NCBI GenBank assembly: GCA_964475215.1
Contig: CAYYVT010000150.1
Span: 1 to 33,230 of the forward strand
Source of the DNA: DATKKG01 sp964475215
Lineage (GTDB): Archaea; Thermoproteota; Nitrososphaeria; Conexivisphaerales; DTJL01
DNA: 33,230 nt
Reading direction: 5' to 3'
Under the pieces are notes generated by a model. The model worked only from the letters and a program-made list of their open reading frames with translations. It ran no database searches and was not told where the DNA came from. Positions 1-7,056 of this stretch are shown here, piece after piece. How positions within the stretch are numbered: the first letter of the stretch is position 1; each line of letters starts with the position of its first letter. Both the position numbers and the translations under genes were made by a program.

Positions 1-609
1 GGCGGCCTCCCCCTCCGCGACCACGCTTATCCGCCTTGATAGGTCCCTCCCCTCTCTGAGGGTCGCGCCTCCCAGAACCGACAGCTTCGAGCCCATCGCC
101 GATGCCAATATCGACGTTCCCTCGATACCAGCTGTCTTCGTCAGCAGTATGTAGTCCCCGTCCCTTGCCCCGTCCGCCGTCACATACCCGTTCGCGAAGG
201 CAAATGCGGTCGTCACCACGATGCTGTGGTCAAGCCCCGGCGCCCTTTCCGTATGTCCTCCCACGACGCGCGCTCCAACGGACTTCGCCGCCTTCGCGAT
301 GCCCTTGGAGATCTCTTCGATCCTCCGATCGTCCTCCCCCTCCCCCACCATCACCACCGTTTCGACGTACTGAGGCCTATTGCCGCTCGTGGCGACATCG
401 TTGCAGGATACATGGACGGAGTACCACCCAATGTCATCCACCTCACCCGTTATGGGGTCCGTCGACGTTACAAGATACCCCGAAGGCGACCTCATCACTC
501 CAACGTCTACGCCGAAGGCTGGACCGAGGAGGAGGTCCCCTCCAGCCTTGGCGAAGTGCCTGAGGACGGACTTCTCAAGGGTCCTCCTGTCCAGCTTCCC
601 GATCCGCAT
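1..609 (-). CDS. AIR synthase-related protein (PurM/HypE-like), 3' end cut by window edge
   Basis: The 203 codons present translate without interruption from an ATG and run off the left edge, so only the N-terminal part is visible. Segments such as STDPITGEVDDIGWYSVHVS, CNDVATSG and VVGGHTERAPG match the PurM/HypE (AIR synthase-related) fold, in which the N-terminal half forms a dimer-spanning ATP site. The Asn-Asp in CNDVATSG is the family's usual nucleotide/metal-binding patch. Family members include PurM, HypE, ThiL and SelD. The absence of hyp genes nearby and the missing C-terminus prevent a choice; archaea carry several AIR-synthase-like proteins of unknown substrate. The start overlaps the stop of the upstream 129-aa gene (TGATG), so the two are probably translationally coupled. 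The family is secure, the substrate unknown. Confidence 0.8.
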   Translation of the reverse strand, partial: MRIGKLDRRTLEKSVLRHFAKAGGDLLLGPAFGVDVGVMRSPSGYLVTSTDPITGEVDDIGWYSVHVSCNDVATSGNRPQYVETVVMVGEGEDDRRIEEISKGIAKAAKSVGARVVGGHTERAPGLDHSIVVTTAFAFANGYVTADGARDGDYILLTKTAGIEGTSILASAMGSKLSVLGGATLREGRDLSRRISVVAEGEAA

Positions 610-998
610 CACCTTTTCCTCCTCGATTCCAGGTTGAGGGAATGCAGCGCCACCGCAGCGCAGTCCCTAGCCACCCTCGCCTCCAACAGCGCTCTCATCG
701 GGTCGACGCCGGCCAGATCCTTTGCCGCGTGCAGGCTCTTGGCCATCTTCGCATCAAGCTCCTCCCGCCCTAACATTTCAAGGGCAGGGTCTAGCGGCGG
801 CGCATCCTCGACGTCGGCCGCCATCTTCAGAAGGAAAACCGAGCTCTCGATCTCAAGGTACGCCCTCCTGAGCGCCGGCAGCCGTAGGGGTCCCTCTGGA
901 GTCTCCGCCAAGCCGTCCACGGCACCGACGGCCATCTCGAGGGCTTGGACGACCTTCCCCTCTGCAGCGGCAGTGGGCCCCTTCGCCTGAGACGACAT
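609..998 (-). CDS. Small helical protein of unknown function
   Basis: A 129-aa protein, almost entirely predicted alpha-helical, rich in Ala, Leu and Glu, without cysteine clusters, membrane segments or a motif I recognise. A TATA-like element (TTTAAT, 1025-1030, read on the minus strand as ATTAAA) lies about 30 bp before its ATG, as expected for a leaderless archaeal gene. Its stop overlaps the start of the AIR synthase-like gene (TGATG), so the two form an operon and it may be a partner or regulator of that enzyme; this is inference from position only. No function is proposed. Confidence 0.6.
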   Translation of the reverse strand: MSSQAKGPTAAAEGKVVQALEMAVGAVDGLAETPEGPLRLPALRRAYLEIESSVFLLKMAADVEDAPPLDPALEMLGREELDAKMAKSLHAAKDLAGVDPMRALLEARVARDCAAVALHSLNLESRRKR

Positions 999-1024
999 CC
1001 TCCTCCGTGTAAGGGCACCTCGCC

Positions 1025-1030
1025 TTTAAT
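1025..1030 (-). promoter_or_regulatory. TATA-like element of the minus operon ending at 1
   Basis: ATTAAA on the minus strand, centred about 30 bp upstream of the ATG at 998, the spacing seen at most promoters in this window. It is back to back with the element at 1061-1070, in normal non-overlapping divergent order. Confidence 0.45.
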
Positions 1031-1060
1031 CTTGCCGTAGACCGCCAGCTTGCCAGATAC

Positions 1061-1070
1061 GTTAAATAAC
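1061..1070 (+). promoter_or_regulatory. TATA-like element for the 220-aa gene
   Basis: GTTAAATAAC, centred about 33 bp before the ATG at 1099. This predicts a leader of only a few nucleotides. Confidence 0.5.
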
Positions 1071-1098
1071 CGGTCATCTCGGCAAGTCATCGAGTAGT

Positions 1099-1761
1099 AT
1101 GAAAGAAGCCCCCATCTTCAGGGAGCTGGAGTCTCTGAAGGACATCGCTCGGCTTTCATGCGCCTTCGAGCGGATCCCGCGCCCACTGTTCGCCATGCCA
1201 CTCGACTCTGGCAAGTTCGCCCTCGCGGTTCACGCCGAACAGCTCGGCGAGGCCCCCGTGTTCTTCTACACAGTCGTGGAGTCCTTCAAGCCCTACGTCC
1301 GCTACCGCCTCGACGGAGACGTCGAAGAGGCATCCTTCGCCGACGACGCCCTGTTGACCCAGTACCTACATTCACCTGTGCTGACCTTGAAGGCGACGCC
1401 CACGGTGTTCGCCGATGCGATCGCCGCCGATGGCACCGTGGACGCAGACGTACAAAGGGTAGAGCTTGGAGATGTCAATTCGCTCTTGAAGCTCGGTGCC
1501 TACCGGTTCATCATGGACGAGTCATATGCGCCACTCTACCTGACCAAGGCCGACGGCGAGCTGCACCTGGGGACGTTCGTTCACTTGGGCGACTTCGAGG
1601 GTTCCGACTTCTACTTCTTCGTCAAGCTCGACAAGGACCCAGCCTCCCCATTCATACGTTTCGACCCGTCAAAGGCCAACGACTGGGTCTTTACGTCGAA
1701 GTCGGCCGAGCACGGCTTCTACTACGCAAAGATCGTACGTCTCACAGGCAACTCCATGTAG
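1099..1761 (+). CDS. Conserved-looking protein of unknown function
   Basis: A 220-aa protein with an alternating beta-rich composition and many aromatic residues (for example VFFYTVVESFKPYVRYRLDG and DFYFFVKLDKD). It has no signal peptide, transmembrane helix or cysteine motif. I do not recognise a family. Codon use matches its neighbours and a promoter element lies 33 bp upstream, so it is very likely a real gene. It is transcribed in the same direction as the inositol-phosphate synthase gene, which has its own TATA-like element, so the two are probably separate units. Confidence 0.65.
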   Translation: MKEAPIFRELESLKDIARLSCAFERIPRPLFAMPLDSGKFALAVHAEQLGEAPVFFYTVVESFKPYVRYRLDGDVEEASFADDALLTQYLHSPVLTLKATPTVFADAIAADGTVDADVQRVELGDVNSLLKLGAYRFIMDESYAPLYLTKADGELHLGTFVHLGDFEGSDFYFFVKLDKDPASPFIRFDPSKANDWVFTSKSAEHGFYYAKIVRLTGNSM

Positions 1762-1770
1762 CCGCGTCGA

Positions 1771-1782
1771 TACATTTTTAAT
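1771..1782 (+). promoter_or_regulatory. TATA-like element for inositol-1-phosphate synthase
   Basis: The run TACATTTTTAAT is centred about 30 bp before the ATG at 1808. Confidence 0.5.
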
Positions 1783-1786
1783 GCCG

Positions 1787-1804
1787 CTTTTATGGTCATA
1801 AAAG
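1787..1804 (+). repeat. 18-bp palindrome (8-2-8) at the ino1 start, candidate operator
   Basis: CTTTTATG-GT-CATAAAAG is a perfect inverted repeat with a 2-bp centre. It lies between the TATA-like element and the ATG at 1808 and spans the expected transcription start. A dimeric repressor bound here would block initiation. The regulator is unknown. Confidence 0.5.
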
Positions 1805-1807
1805 TCC

Positions 1808-2881
1808 ATGCCTAAGGGCAAAGTCCGCGTTGCTATAGCCGGCGTCGGCAACTGCGCCTCGGCCTTGATTCAGGGGATCCACTTCTACTCACGGTCGAGA
1901 CCGGAAGACGTCATCGGCCTCATCGCCTACGACCTCGGGGGGATCACACCCGGCGACATCGAGTTCGTAGCCGCCTTCGACGTGGACAAGAGGAAGGTGG
2001 GAAAGGATCTGAGCAGGGCCATCTTCAGTGGCCTGAACAACACGCCAAAGATCCACGACGTGCCAAACTTGGGGGTCGAGGTGCAGAAGGGCCACGTCCT
2101 GGATGGCCTGGGCAAGTATCTCTCCCAGGTCGTCCCCGTGGCCGATGGGCCCGAAGCTGACGTCTCCTCTGCCCTTAGGAAGGCGGATGCTGACATATTG
2201 GTCAACTACCTCCCCGTTGGCAGCACGAAGGCGGTTCAGTTCTACGCCACGGAGGCCATGAAGGCAGGCATCGCGTTCATCAACGCCATGCCCGTCTTCG
2301 TAGCTTCAAACCCGGAGTGGTCGGCGAAGTTCCAAGAGAGGGGCCTCCCCTGTGCGGGAGACGACGTCATGAGCCAGCTGGGAGCTACCGTGCTCCACAA
2401 GTCGATGGTCCGCCTTATGCACGAGAGGGGAGTCAAGGTCGACGAGACCTACCAGCTCAACATCGGGGGGGACGCCGACTTCCTGAACATGCTCGAGGAG
2501 AGCCGCCTGGTCGACAAGAGGGAAAGCAAGACGTCGGCCGTCAGGGCCATGACTCCTTACCCGGTGCCCACCAGGATCGGCCCAAGCGACTACGTCGAAT
2601 TCCTGAAAAACGACAAGATCTGCTATATCTGGCTGAAGGGAAGGTACTTCGGGAACACTCCGGTTACGATAGAGGCCAAGCTCCACGTCATAGACGCCCC
2701 CGACAGCGGCGGCGTGATGATAGATGCCATCCGGGGGACCAAGCTCGCCCTTGGAAGAGGCACTGCGGGTCCGCTGACAAGTCTCTCCGCCTACTGCTTC
2801 AAGCACCCTCCAGTCCAGATGCCCTACGAGGAGGCCAAGCGCGCCTTCTTGGAATTCATCGACGACAAGAGAGAGCGCTAG
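1808..2881 (+). CDS. ino1: Inositol-1-phosphate synthase
   Basis: A 357-aa cytoplasmic NAD-dependent enzyme converting glucose 6-phosphate to 1L-myo-inositol 1-phosphate, the first step toward archaetidylinositol lipids and inositol-based solutes. The N-terminal Rossmann motif is visible as AGVGNCASALIQGI (about residues 10-23). The family's catalytic-domain features follow: the ADILVNYLPVG segment, NAMPVF, and the Lys/Asp-rich stretch GDDVMSQLGATVLHK. The length fits the short prokaryotic/archaeal form, not the ~510-aa eukaryotic one. The start is the ATG just 3' of a perfect palindrome that overlaps the likely transcription start, suggesting dedicated control. It ends 13 bp before the convergent rnhB stop. 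Confidence 0.93.
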   Translation: MPKGKVRVAIAGVGNCASALIQGIHFYSRSRPEDVIGLIAYDLGGITPGDIEFVAAFDVDKRKVGKDLSRAIFSGLNNTPKIHDVPNLGVEVQKGHVLDGLGKYLSQVVPVADGPEADVSSALRKADADILVNYLPVGSTKAVQFYATEAMKAGIAFINAMPVFVASNPEWSAKFQERGLPCAGDDVMSQLGATVLHKSMVRLMHERGVKVDETYQLNIGGDADFLNMLEESRLVDKRESKTSAVRAMTPYPVPTRIGPSDYVEFLKNDKICYIWLKGRYFGNTPVTIEAKLHVIDAPDSGGVMIDAIRGTKLALGRGTAGPLTSLSAYCFKHPPVQMPYEEAKRAFLEFIDDKRER

Positions 2882-2894
2882 GATTCAGAGGAAC

Positions 2895-3584
2895 CTAGCC
2901 ATCCAGCTTGCCCTGGGTCCCGCCTTCTTCCTCAGCCTTTCCGATCCTTCTCCAGGTCTTCCAGGTAAGGCGTGAGAACGGAGGCGCCTCGTCGTGCTCC
3001 TCCATCCAACCCTCAAGGAACTCTATGGTGCGAGAGTCGCTGGGGTAACCCGAGCCGAAGTCGCCGTATTTGCTGCGGAGGGCTGCGATTTCAGCATCTC
3101 TCTCCACCTTCGCCAGGATGCTGGCGGCGGAGACCACAGGGAAGATCCTGTCTGCAAAGTGCGTCGAGACGATCTTGACCCTCCTTGTCAGATGCTCCTC
3201 GATCTGGTCGGCGTACCTTTTCACATCTGTATCGGAGGCGTCAACGTAGGCTATGTCTCCTGCCAGCTCGTTGATCACCCTTGCCATGTAGATTGCCTCC
3301 AGGTAGTTCAGCTTGGTGTGCTTCTTCCTGTGGCGGACGTACTCGTCCACCTCTCGGGGCATGATCTTCAGGACCAGGGAGTCGGGCACGATCTCCTTGA
3401 TTCGCTCGTAAAGGCGCTCCCTCGATTCGGGTGTGAGCAACTTGGAGTCCTTGACACCCATCTCCGTGAACTGTTTCTCCATGCTCGGCGGCGCAGAGAC
3501 CCCCCCTATGCACAGGGGCCCCATAATGCAGCCCCTTCCGGCGTCGTCCGTTCCGATGATGAGCTTGCTACCCGGCCCCTTCAT
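2895..3584 (-). CDS. rnhB: Ribonuclease HII
   Basis: A 229-aa endonuclease that cuts the RNA strand of RNA-DNA hybrids and single ribonucleotides in DNA. The N-terminal active-site motif reads GTDDAGRG (residues 11-18). Other acidic residues are at D115 (YVDAS) and D145 (ADRIF), followed by PVVSAASILAKVERD, typical of the family. The canonical second acidic residue of the first motif is Glu (DEAGRG); here it is Asp14, a conservative change to note. The start ATG overlaps the stop of the THEP1-like NTPase gene by four bases (ATGA), so the two are co-transcribed and coupled. Confidence 0.93.
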   Translation of the reverse strand: MKGPGSKLIIGTDDAGRGCIMGPLCIGGVSAPPSMEKQFTEMGVKDSKLLTPESRERLYERIKEIVPDSLVLKIMPREVDEYVRHRKKHTKLNYLEAIYMARVINELAGDIAYVDASDTDVKRYADQIEEHLTRRVKIVSTHFADRIFPVVSAASILAKVERDAEIAALRSKYGDFGSGYPSDSRTIEFLEGWMEEHDEAPPFSRLTWKTWRRIGKAEEEGGTQGKLDG

Positions 3585-4150
3585 CCTCTTCGCATCCAGA
3601 TTTTGATCTTCCTGTAGACGGTCTCAGGAAGGGCCCCCCTCGTTTCGTCCGTGACCTCCAGCAGCTGCGCATCGGGCGCCTCCTTGATTCGCTCTATCAG
3701 CGGATCGGCCATCTCGCCGTGTACCACTACGAGGCAGGGCTTGCTGGAGGTCAGAAGACCCTCAACGGCCCTGCGGAACTCCGGGCTCATGAGCTCCATG
3801 GGCCCCACTTCGTCGCAGACAACCACGTCGCTCTCAGACGAGGCCCTTGAAACGGCTGGCGCCGCGAACTCCGCGAGCCCCTTTAAGTTCACCCGGTACC
3901 TCCCTAGGCGGGGCCCCATTGACGTCGTGCTGGCCAAGGTCTCGTGTCCGTCCGTGGCGAGGTCCACCATCTCGAACCCAATCCTCGTCCCGTGGGATCG
4001 CCTCTCCCTCGAATAGACGCCCCCCACCGACAGGCCGTCGGTCCTGAGTTTCAGGACGACCTTGGAGACGACCGTGGTCTTGCCTGATCCAGGCCTACCC
4101 GTCAGGAGGACCAACCTAGGGGTCGTCTCAACAGACGCCAAAACCGACAA
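3581..4150 (-). CDS. THEP1-type nucleoside-triphosphatase
   Basis: A 189-aa P-loop protein of the THEP1/DUF265 family (cancer-related NTPase in animals), which hydrolyses NTPs in vitro with an unclear physiological role. Walker A is GRPGSGKT (residues 18-25) and Walker B is VVVCDEVGPMEL (109-120); the family-typical GGVYSRE and RYRVNL segments are present. The listed start is TTG at 4150. A second in-frame TTG nine bases downstream (4141) lies about 29 bp from the TATA-like element at 4167-4174 and may be the true start. It is in an operon with rnhB through an ATGA overlap and is divergent from nth. Confidence 0.88.
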   Translation of the reverse strand: MSVLASVETTPRLVLLTGRPGSGKTTVVSKVVLKLRTDGLSVGGVYSRERRSHGTRIGFEMVDLATDGHETLASTTSMGPRLGRYRVNLKGLAEFAAPAVSRASSESDVVVCDEVGPMELMSPEFRRAVEGLLTSSKPCLVVVHGEMADPLIERIKEAPDAQLLEVTDETRGALPETVYRKIKIWMRRG

Positions 4151-4153
4151 GGA

Positions 4154-4174
4154 TTATATCAGGCGTTATTTAAG
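4154..4174. promoter_or_regulatory. Interlocked divergent promoters of nth and the THEP1 NTPase
   Basis: Only 24 bp separate the two longest reading frames. TTATAT (4154-4159) can serve the plus strand, and TTATTTAA (4167-4174), read on the minus strand as TTAAATAA, can serve the other. They are arranged so that each initiation point lies beyond the other's TATA box. With the ~26-bp archaeal TATA-to-start distance, the transcripts would begin near 4183 (+) and 4144 (-), favouring TTG starts at 4187 and 4141. Confidence 0.45.
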
Positions 4175-4861
4175 ATGATGGCTGCCTTGACGGCCCCGGG
4201 CTGGGACGAGATTGAGAGCCTCATCCGGCTTTACAGGGTGGGCAGGCCTCAGCCCAGGGGGAAGCCCTTTGAGGTCCTGGTCCATACTATCCTTTCCCAG
4301 AACACCAATGATCTGAACAGTGGAAGGGCCTTCGGTTCGCTCGTGGCCAAGGTTGGGGTGACCCCTGAAGCCCTCGGCAACGCGAGGGTGGGGGAGATTG
4401 GAGACGCCATTAGGGTGGGCGGCCTCTACAACACGAAGGCTCGTCGAATCAAAGCCATCGCCCGCGGCGTGATGAGGCGGTACCCGCAAGGCTTGGACTT
4501 CCTTTCAGGGCTTGACGACCAGGCCGTGAGGAGCGCTTTGGGGGGCTTCAAGGGTGTGGGCCCCAAGACGGTCGACATCGTGCTGGACTTCTCCCTTGGC
4601 AGAGACGTTGTGCCCGTCGACACGCATGTGAACAGGGTGTCAAAGCGGATGGGGTATGCCCCTCAGAAAGCGGGATACCAAGAGGTCAGGTCGGCGTTGG
4701 AGGCCGTCATACCGTCGGGGAGGCGGCTGGAGGGACACATTGCCCTGATCACTCATGGCAGGAGGATATGCGTCGCCAGGGCACCCAGGTGTGGCCTGTG
4801 CCCTGTGAGCGGCACCTGCGCATACTTTCGCGCGAGAGCTTCCAAGGAGGCTGCCACTTGA
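4175..4861 (+). CDS. nth: Endonuclease III (Fe-S DNA glycosylase/AP lyase)
   Basis: A 228-aa base-excision repair enzyme that removes oxidised pyrimidines and nicks the abasic site. The helix-hairpin-helix is GFKGVGPKTVD (residues 124-134) with catalytic Lys131, and catalytic Asp149 lies in VDTHVNR. The [4Fe-4S] cluster ligands C199, C206, C209 and C215 show the exact C-x6-C-x2-C-x5-C spacing. Length and all key residues are normal. ATG at 4175 is the longest start; TTG at 4187 fits better with the TATA-like element at 4154-4159. The stop overlaps the TTG start of trm1 (TTGA). Confidence 0.95.
   Translation: MMAALTAPGWDEIESLIRLYRVGRPQPRGKPFEVLVHTILSQNTNDLNSGRAFGSLVAKVGVTPEALGNARVGEIGDAIRVGGLYNTKARRIKAIARGVMRRYPQGLDFLSGLDDQAVRSALGGFKGVGPKTVDIVLDFSLGRDVVPVDTHVNRVSKRMGYAPQKAGYQEVRSALEAVIPSGRRLEGHIALITHGRRICVARAPRCGLCPVSGTCAYFRARASKEAAT
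4846..4850 (+). promoter_or_regulatory. Shine-Dalgarno site deciding the trm1 start
   Basis: GGAGG lies inside the end of nth, seven bases before the TTG at 4858. It supports that TTG over an upstream in-frame ATG at 4768. Confidence 0.6.
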
Positions 4862-6039
4862 GCCTGGAGGGTTTCGTCGCCCATACCGAGGGGAGGACCT
4901 CCCTCCTGGTCCCCCGGAAGAGCCTTGGGAAGGGCCCTCCTGATCTCTTTCCGGCTTTCTTCAATCCGAGGGGGAAGGTCGTCCGGGACATCTCAATCGT
5001 CGCCTTCGAGGCCTTTGCACGTGGCCTTTCGACGAGGCCCGTCCTGGCGGATCCTCTTGCGGGCGTGGGGGCTAGGTCGCTCAGGGTGGCGGTGGAATGT
5101 CCGGCCGTTTCCCATGTGTGGGCTAACGACCTTAACCCGACCGCCATTCAGGCGGCCAGGCTGGCTTCCAGGGCCAATGGCTGCAGCGGCAGGATCGACT
5201 TCTCTATCCTTGATGCCAACCAATTCCTTTCCTCCTTGGCCAAGCCCGATTCGAGGCCCTCCATCGTCGACATTGACCCCTTCGGGACGCCCGCCCCATT
5301 CGTAGAATCAGCCATCAGGGCCCTGGCTGACGGTGGCCTCCTGGGCATCACGGCTACCGATACAGCCGTCCTAAGCGGCCTTTATCCGGAGGTCGCCTAC
5401 AGGAAATATGGGGCCTGGATTCACCGCACAGACTACGGAAAGGAGTCCATGCTCAGGCTCGTCATGGGCCTGGTGGTCCACAGGGCCCTTGTGTACGACA
5501 TGGTCGTAGAGCCGCTCTTCGCCCATGCGGACCAGCACTATGCCAGGGTCTACTGCCGCATCCGAATCTCGCCCTCCGGGGCTAACGCATCGTTGGTTCA
5601 CTTGGGCTACCTCCTACATTGCTCCAAATGCGGCCACCGGGAGGCATCTTCGACTTCCTCCAGCACTTGCCCTGCCTGTGGAGGAAAGCTCAAGGCTTCC
5701 GGCCCTCTCTGGCTGGGAGACCTCCACGAGGCCGCCTTCTTGGACTCCTCTTTGGCTGTGGCTTCCTCAGGCCCGGCGAAGAAATATTCCCTCCTGCTTG
5801 GCCGGGCCAAGGCAGAGATCGGTTTCCCACCATTTTACTTCAGGATTCCCTCCCTCACTGACGGCCTCGGGATCGCCAGCGTCAGCCCTACGGAGCTATC
5901 AGGGAGGCTCGTGGCGAACGGGTTCCGCTGCGTGAGGTCGAGCGTCGACGGCCAGGGCATCAAGACGGATGCGACCATAAGGGAGGTGCTTTCAGCGTTG
6001 CGAGAGGTTCATCCCTTGAACCCCAGGCATACCAAGTAG
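4858..6039 (+). CDS. trm1: tRNA (guanine26-N2)-dimethyltransferase
   Basis: A 393-aa SAM-dependent enzyme forming m2,2G at position 26 of tRNA. It shows the Trm1 order: N-terminal FFNPRGKVVRDIS, the SAM loop LAGVGARSLRVA, VWANDLNP, the catalytic DIDPFGTPAPF, then TATDTAVLSG and RTDYGKE. A C-terminal zinc-binding region follows (CSKCG...CPACGG). I chose the TTG at 4858 because it overlaps the nth stop (TTGA), has GGAGG seven bases upstream, and places the family's N-terminus correctly; the frame is open further upstream only within nth. The last 31 bp overlap the 3' end of convergent rlmE. It probably shares the nth promoter. Confidence 0.93.
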   Translation: MSLEGFVAHTEGRTSLLVPRKSLGKGPPDLFPAFFNPRGKVVRDISIVAFEAFARGLSTRPVLADPLAGVGARSLRVAVECPAVSHVWANDLNPTAIQAARLASRANGCSGRIDFSILDANQFLSSLAKPDSRPSIVDIDPFGTPAPFVESAIRALADGGLLGITATDTAVLSGLYPEVAYRKYGAWIHRTDYGKESMLRLVMGLVVHRALVYDMVVEPLFAHADQHYARVYCRIRISPSGANASLVHLGYLLHCSKCGHREASSTSSSTCPACGGKLKASGPLWLGDLHEAAFLDSSLAVASSGPAKKYSLLLGRAKAEIGFPPFYFRIPSLTDGLGIASVSPTELSGRLVANGFRCVRSSVDGQGIKTDATIREVLSALREVHPLNPRHTK

Positions 6040-6605
6040 AGTTCACTGCTCTGCCTTCTGCTCGCCTTTGGCTTCGCCAAATCCGTGCGCAGGAACCTTG
6101 GCTTAGCATACCTGACAAACTCATCCGTGAACTCCCCCTCGAATATCTTGAAGACGGCGTTCTTGCCCTTCTTGAGGACCCTGCAGGCGACGTCGAATGC
6201 CGCTCTGGTCATGTCGATCTGCCGTCCGCTGTCCACCTCCCAGACACCCATCATGGTGGGGGAAAGGTCAGAAAAGACGGCGTCGACATTCCCTCCGAGC
6301 TTCGACGCCAGCTCTTTCAGAGAGTTGGGCTGAGTGATGTCGAGCACCATGGTCTCCACGTTGCGAGAGGGCGGTTCAACGGGGTTCAGATCTACCCCCA
6401 GCACCCGCCCCGCCTGGCCCACCCGCTCCGACTCTACCTGCAACCACCCACCCGGGGCGCAACCGACGTCTAGGACAGCGTCGCCCTCCCTCATGAGGTC
6501 GAACTTGTCGTCGAGCTGCTTGAGCTTGTAGGCGGCCCGGCTCCGGTAGCCCTCCTTTCTCGCCTTTCGCCTGTAAAGGTCCCGTTTAGCTTGCAGCGGC
6601 CGCAT
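6009..6605 (-). CDS. rlmE: 23S rRNA 2'-O-ribose methyltransferase (RlmE/FtsJ)
   Basis: A 198-aa SAM-dependent methyltransferase acting on the 23S rRNA A-loop. The SAM motif is LDVGCAPGGWLQ (45-56). The K-D-K-E catalytic tetrad is K27, D113 (FSDLSP), K153 (VFKIF) and E188 (SSELYLV). It lacks the extra C-terminal TRAM domain present in some archaeal homologues. The ATG at 6605 lies inside the 3' end of the TFE-beta gene (20-bp overlap), indicating co-transcription. The 3' end overlaps convergent trm1 by 31 bp. Confidence 0.94.
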   Translation of the reverse strand: MRPLQAKRDLYRRKARKEGYRSRAAYKLKQLDDKFDLMREGDAVLDVGCAPGGWLQVESERVGQAGRVLGVDLNPVEPPSRNVETMVLDITQPNSLKELASKLGGNVDAVFSDLSPTMMGVWEVDSGRQIDMTRAAFDVACRVLKKGKNAVFKIFEGEFTDEFVRYAKPRFLRTDLAKPKASRRQSSELYLVCLGFKG

Positions 6606-6981
6606 CGCCGTGTCTCACCAGGTACTCCTGGTTGAACCAGTTCTCTATCTTCAGGCAAGTCAGAGGGCTGACCTCGCCGTCCACAAAGCACCTCTCTTCG
6701 TCGGGACACCTTATGCATGGGGCGTCTTCGATGCTGCCCGTGTCGATGGGGATTACGAGGGGAAGGAGCTTGTAGGTCCACCTTCCCCTTTCCAGGACCT
6801 TCTCACGCTTGATGAGCTTCCTCTTCTCCAGCCTTGAAGCAATCCTCGATCCGTCCCGGCTGGTTAGGCCCAGCACCTTCCAGAGCTCGCTCTGGAGGAT
6901 CCCCGATTCGCCGTGCTCTATCACCAGGCGGTAGACTTTGCTGATGAGGTCTTCATCTGCTTCTTGCAATGCCAAGGACAC
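6586..6981 (-). CDS. TFE-beta / RPC39-like basal transcription factor with Fe-S cluster
   Basis: A 131-aa protein resembling archaeal TFE-beta, homologue of the Pol III subunit RPC39/RPC34, which helps open promoter DNA together with TFE-alpha. Residues ~10-75 form a winged helix (ELWKVLGLTSRDGSRIASRL, then a basic wing). The C-terminal part holds C89, C92, C98 and C109 followed by a Trp-containing helix (IENWF), the arrangement of the cubane Fe-S domain in this family. The GTG at 6981 is the start. A TATA-like element (minus-strand GCTTTTAG, about 7019-7026) lies ~41 bp upstream. It overlaps rlmE by 20 bp and is next to TFB, another basal factor. Confidence 0.8.
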   Translation of the reverse strand: MSLALQEADEDLISKVYRLVIEHGESGILQSELWKVLGLTSRDGSRIASRLEKRKLIKREKVLERGRWTYKLLPLVIPIDTGSIEDAPCIRCPDEERCFVDGEVSPLTCLKIENWFNQEYLVRHGDAAAAS

Positions 6982-7056
6982 CGTTAGGCCGGACGAAGTG
7001 TTCTAAGCGATTTCGTCCCTAAAAGCTCTTACTGATTAAAGACTTACAACAATAAC

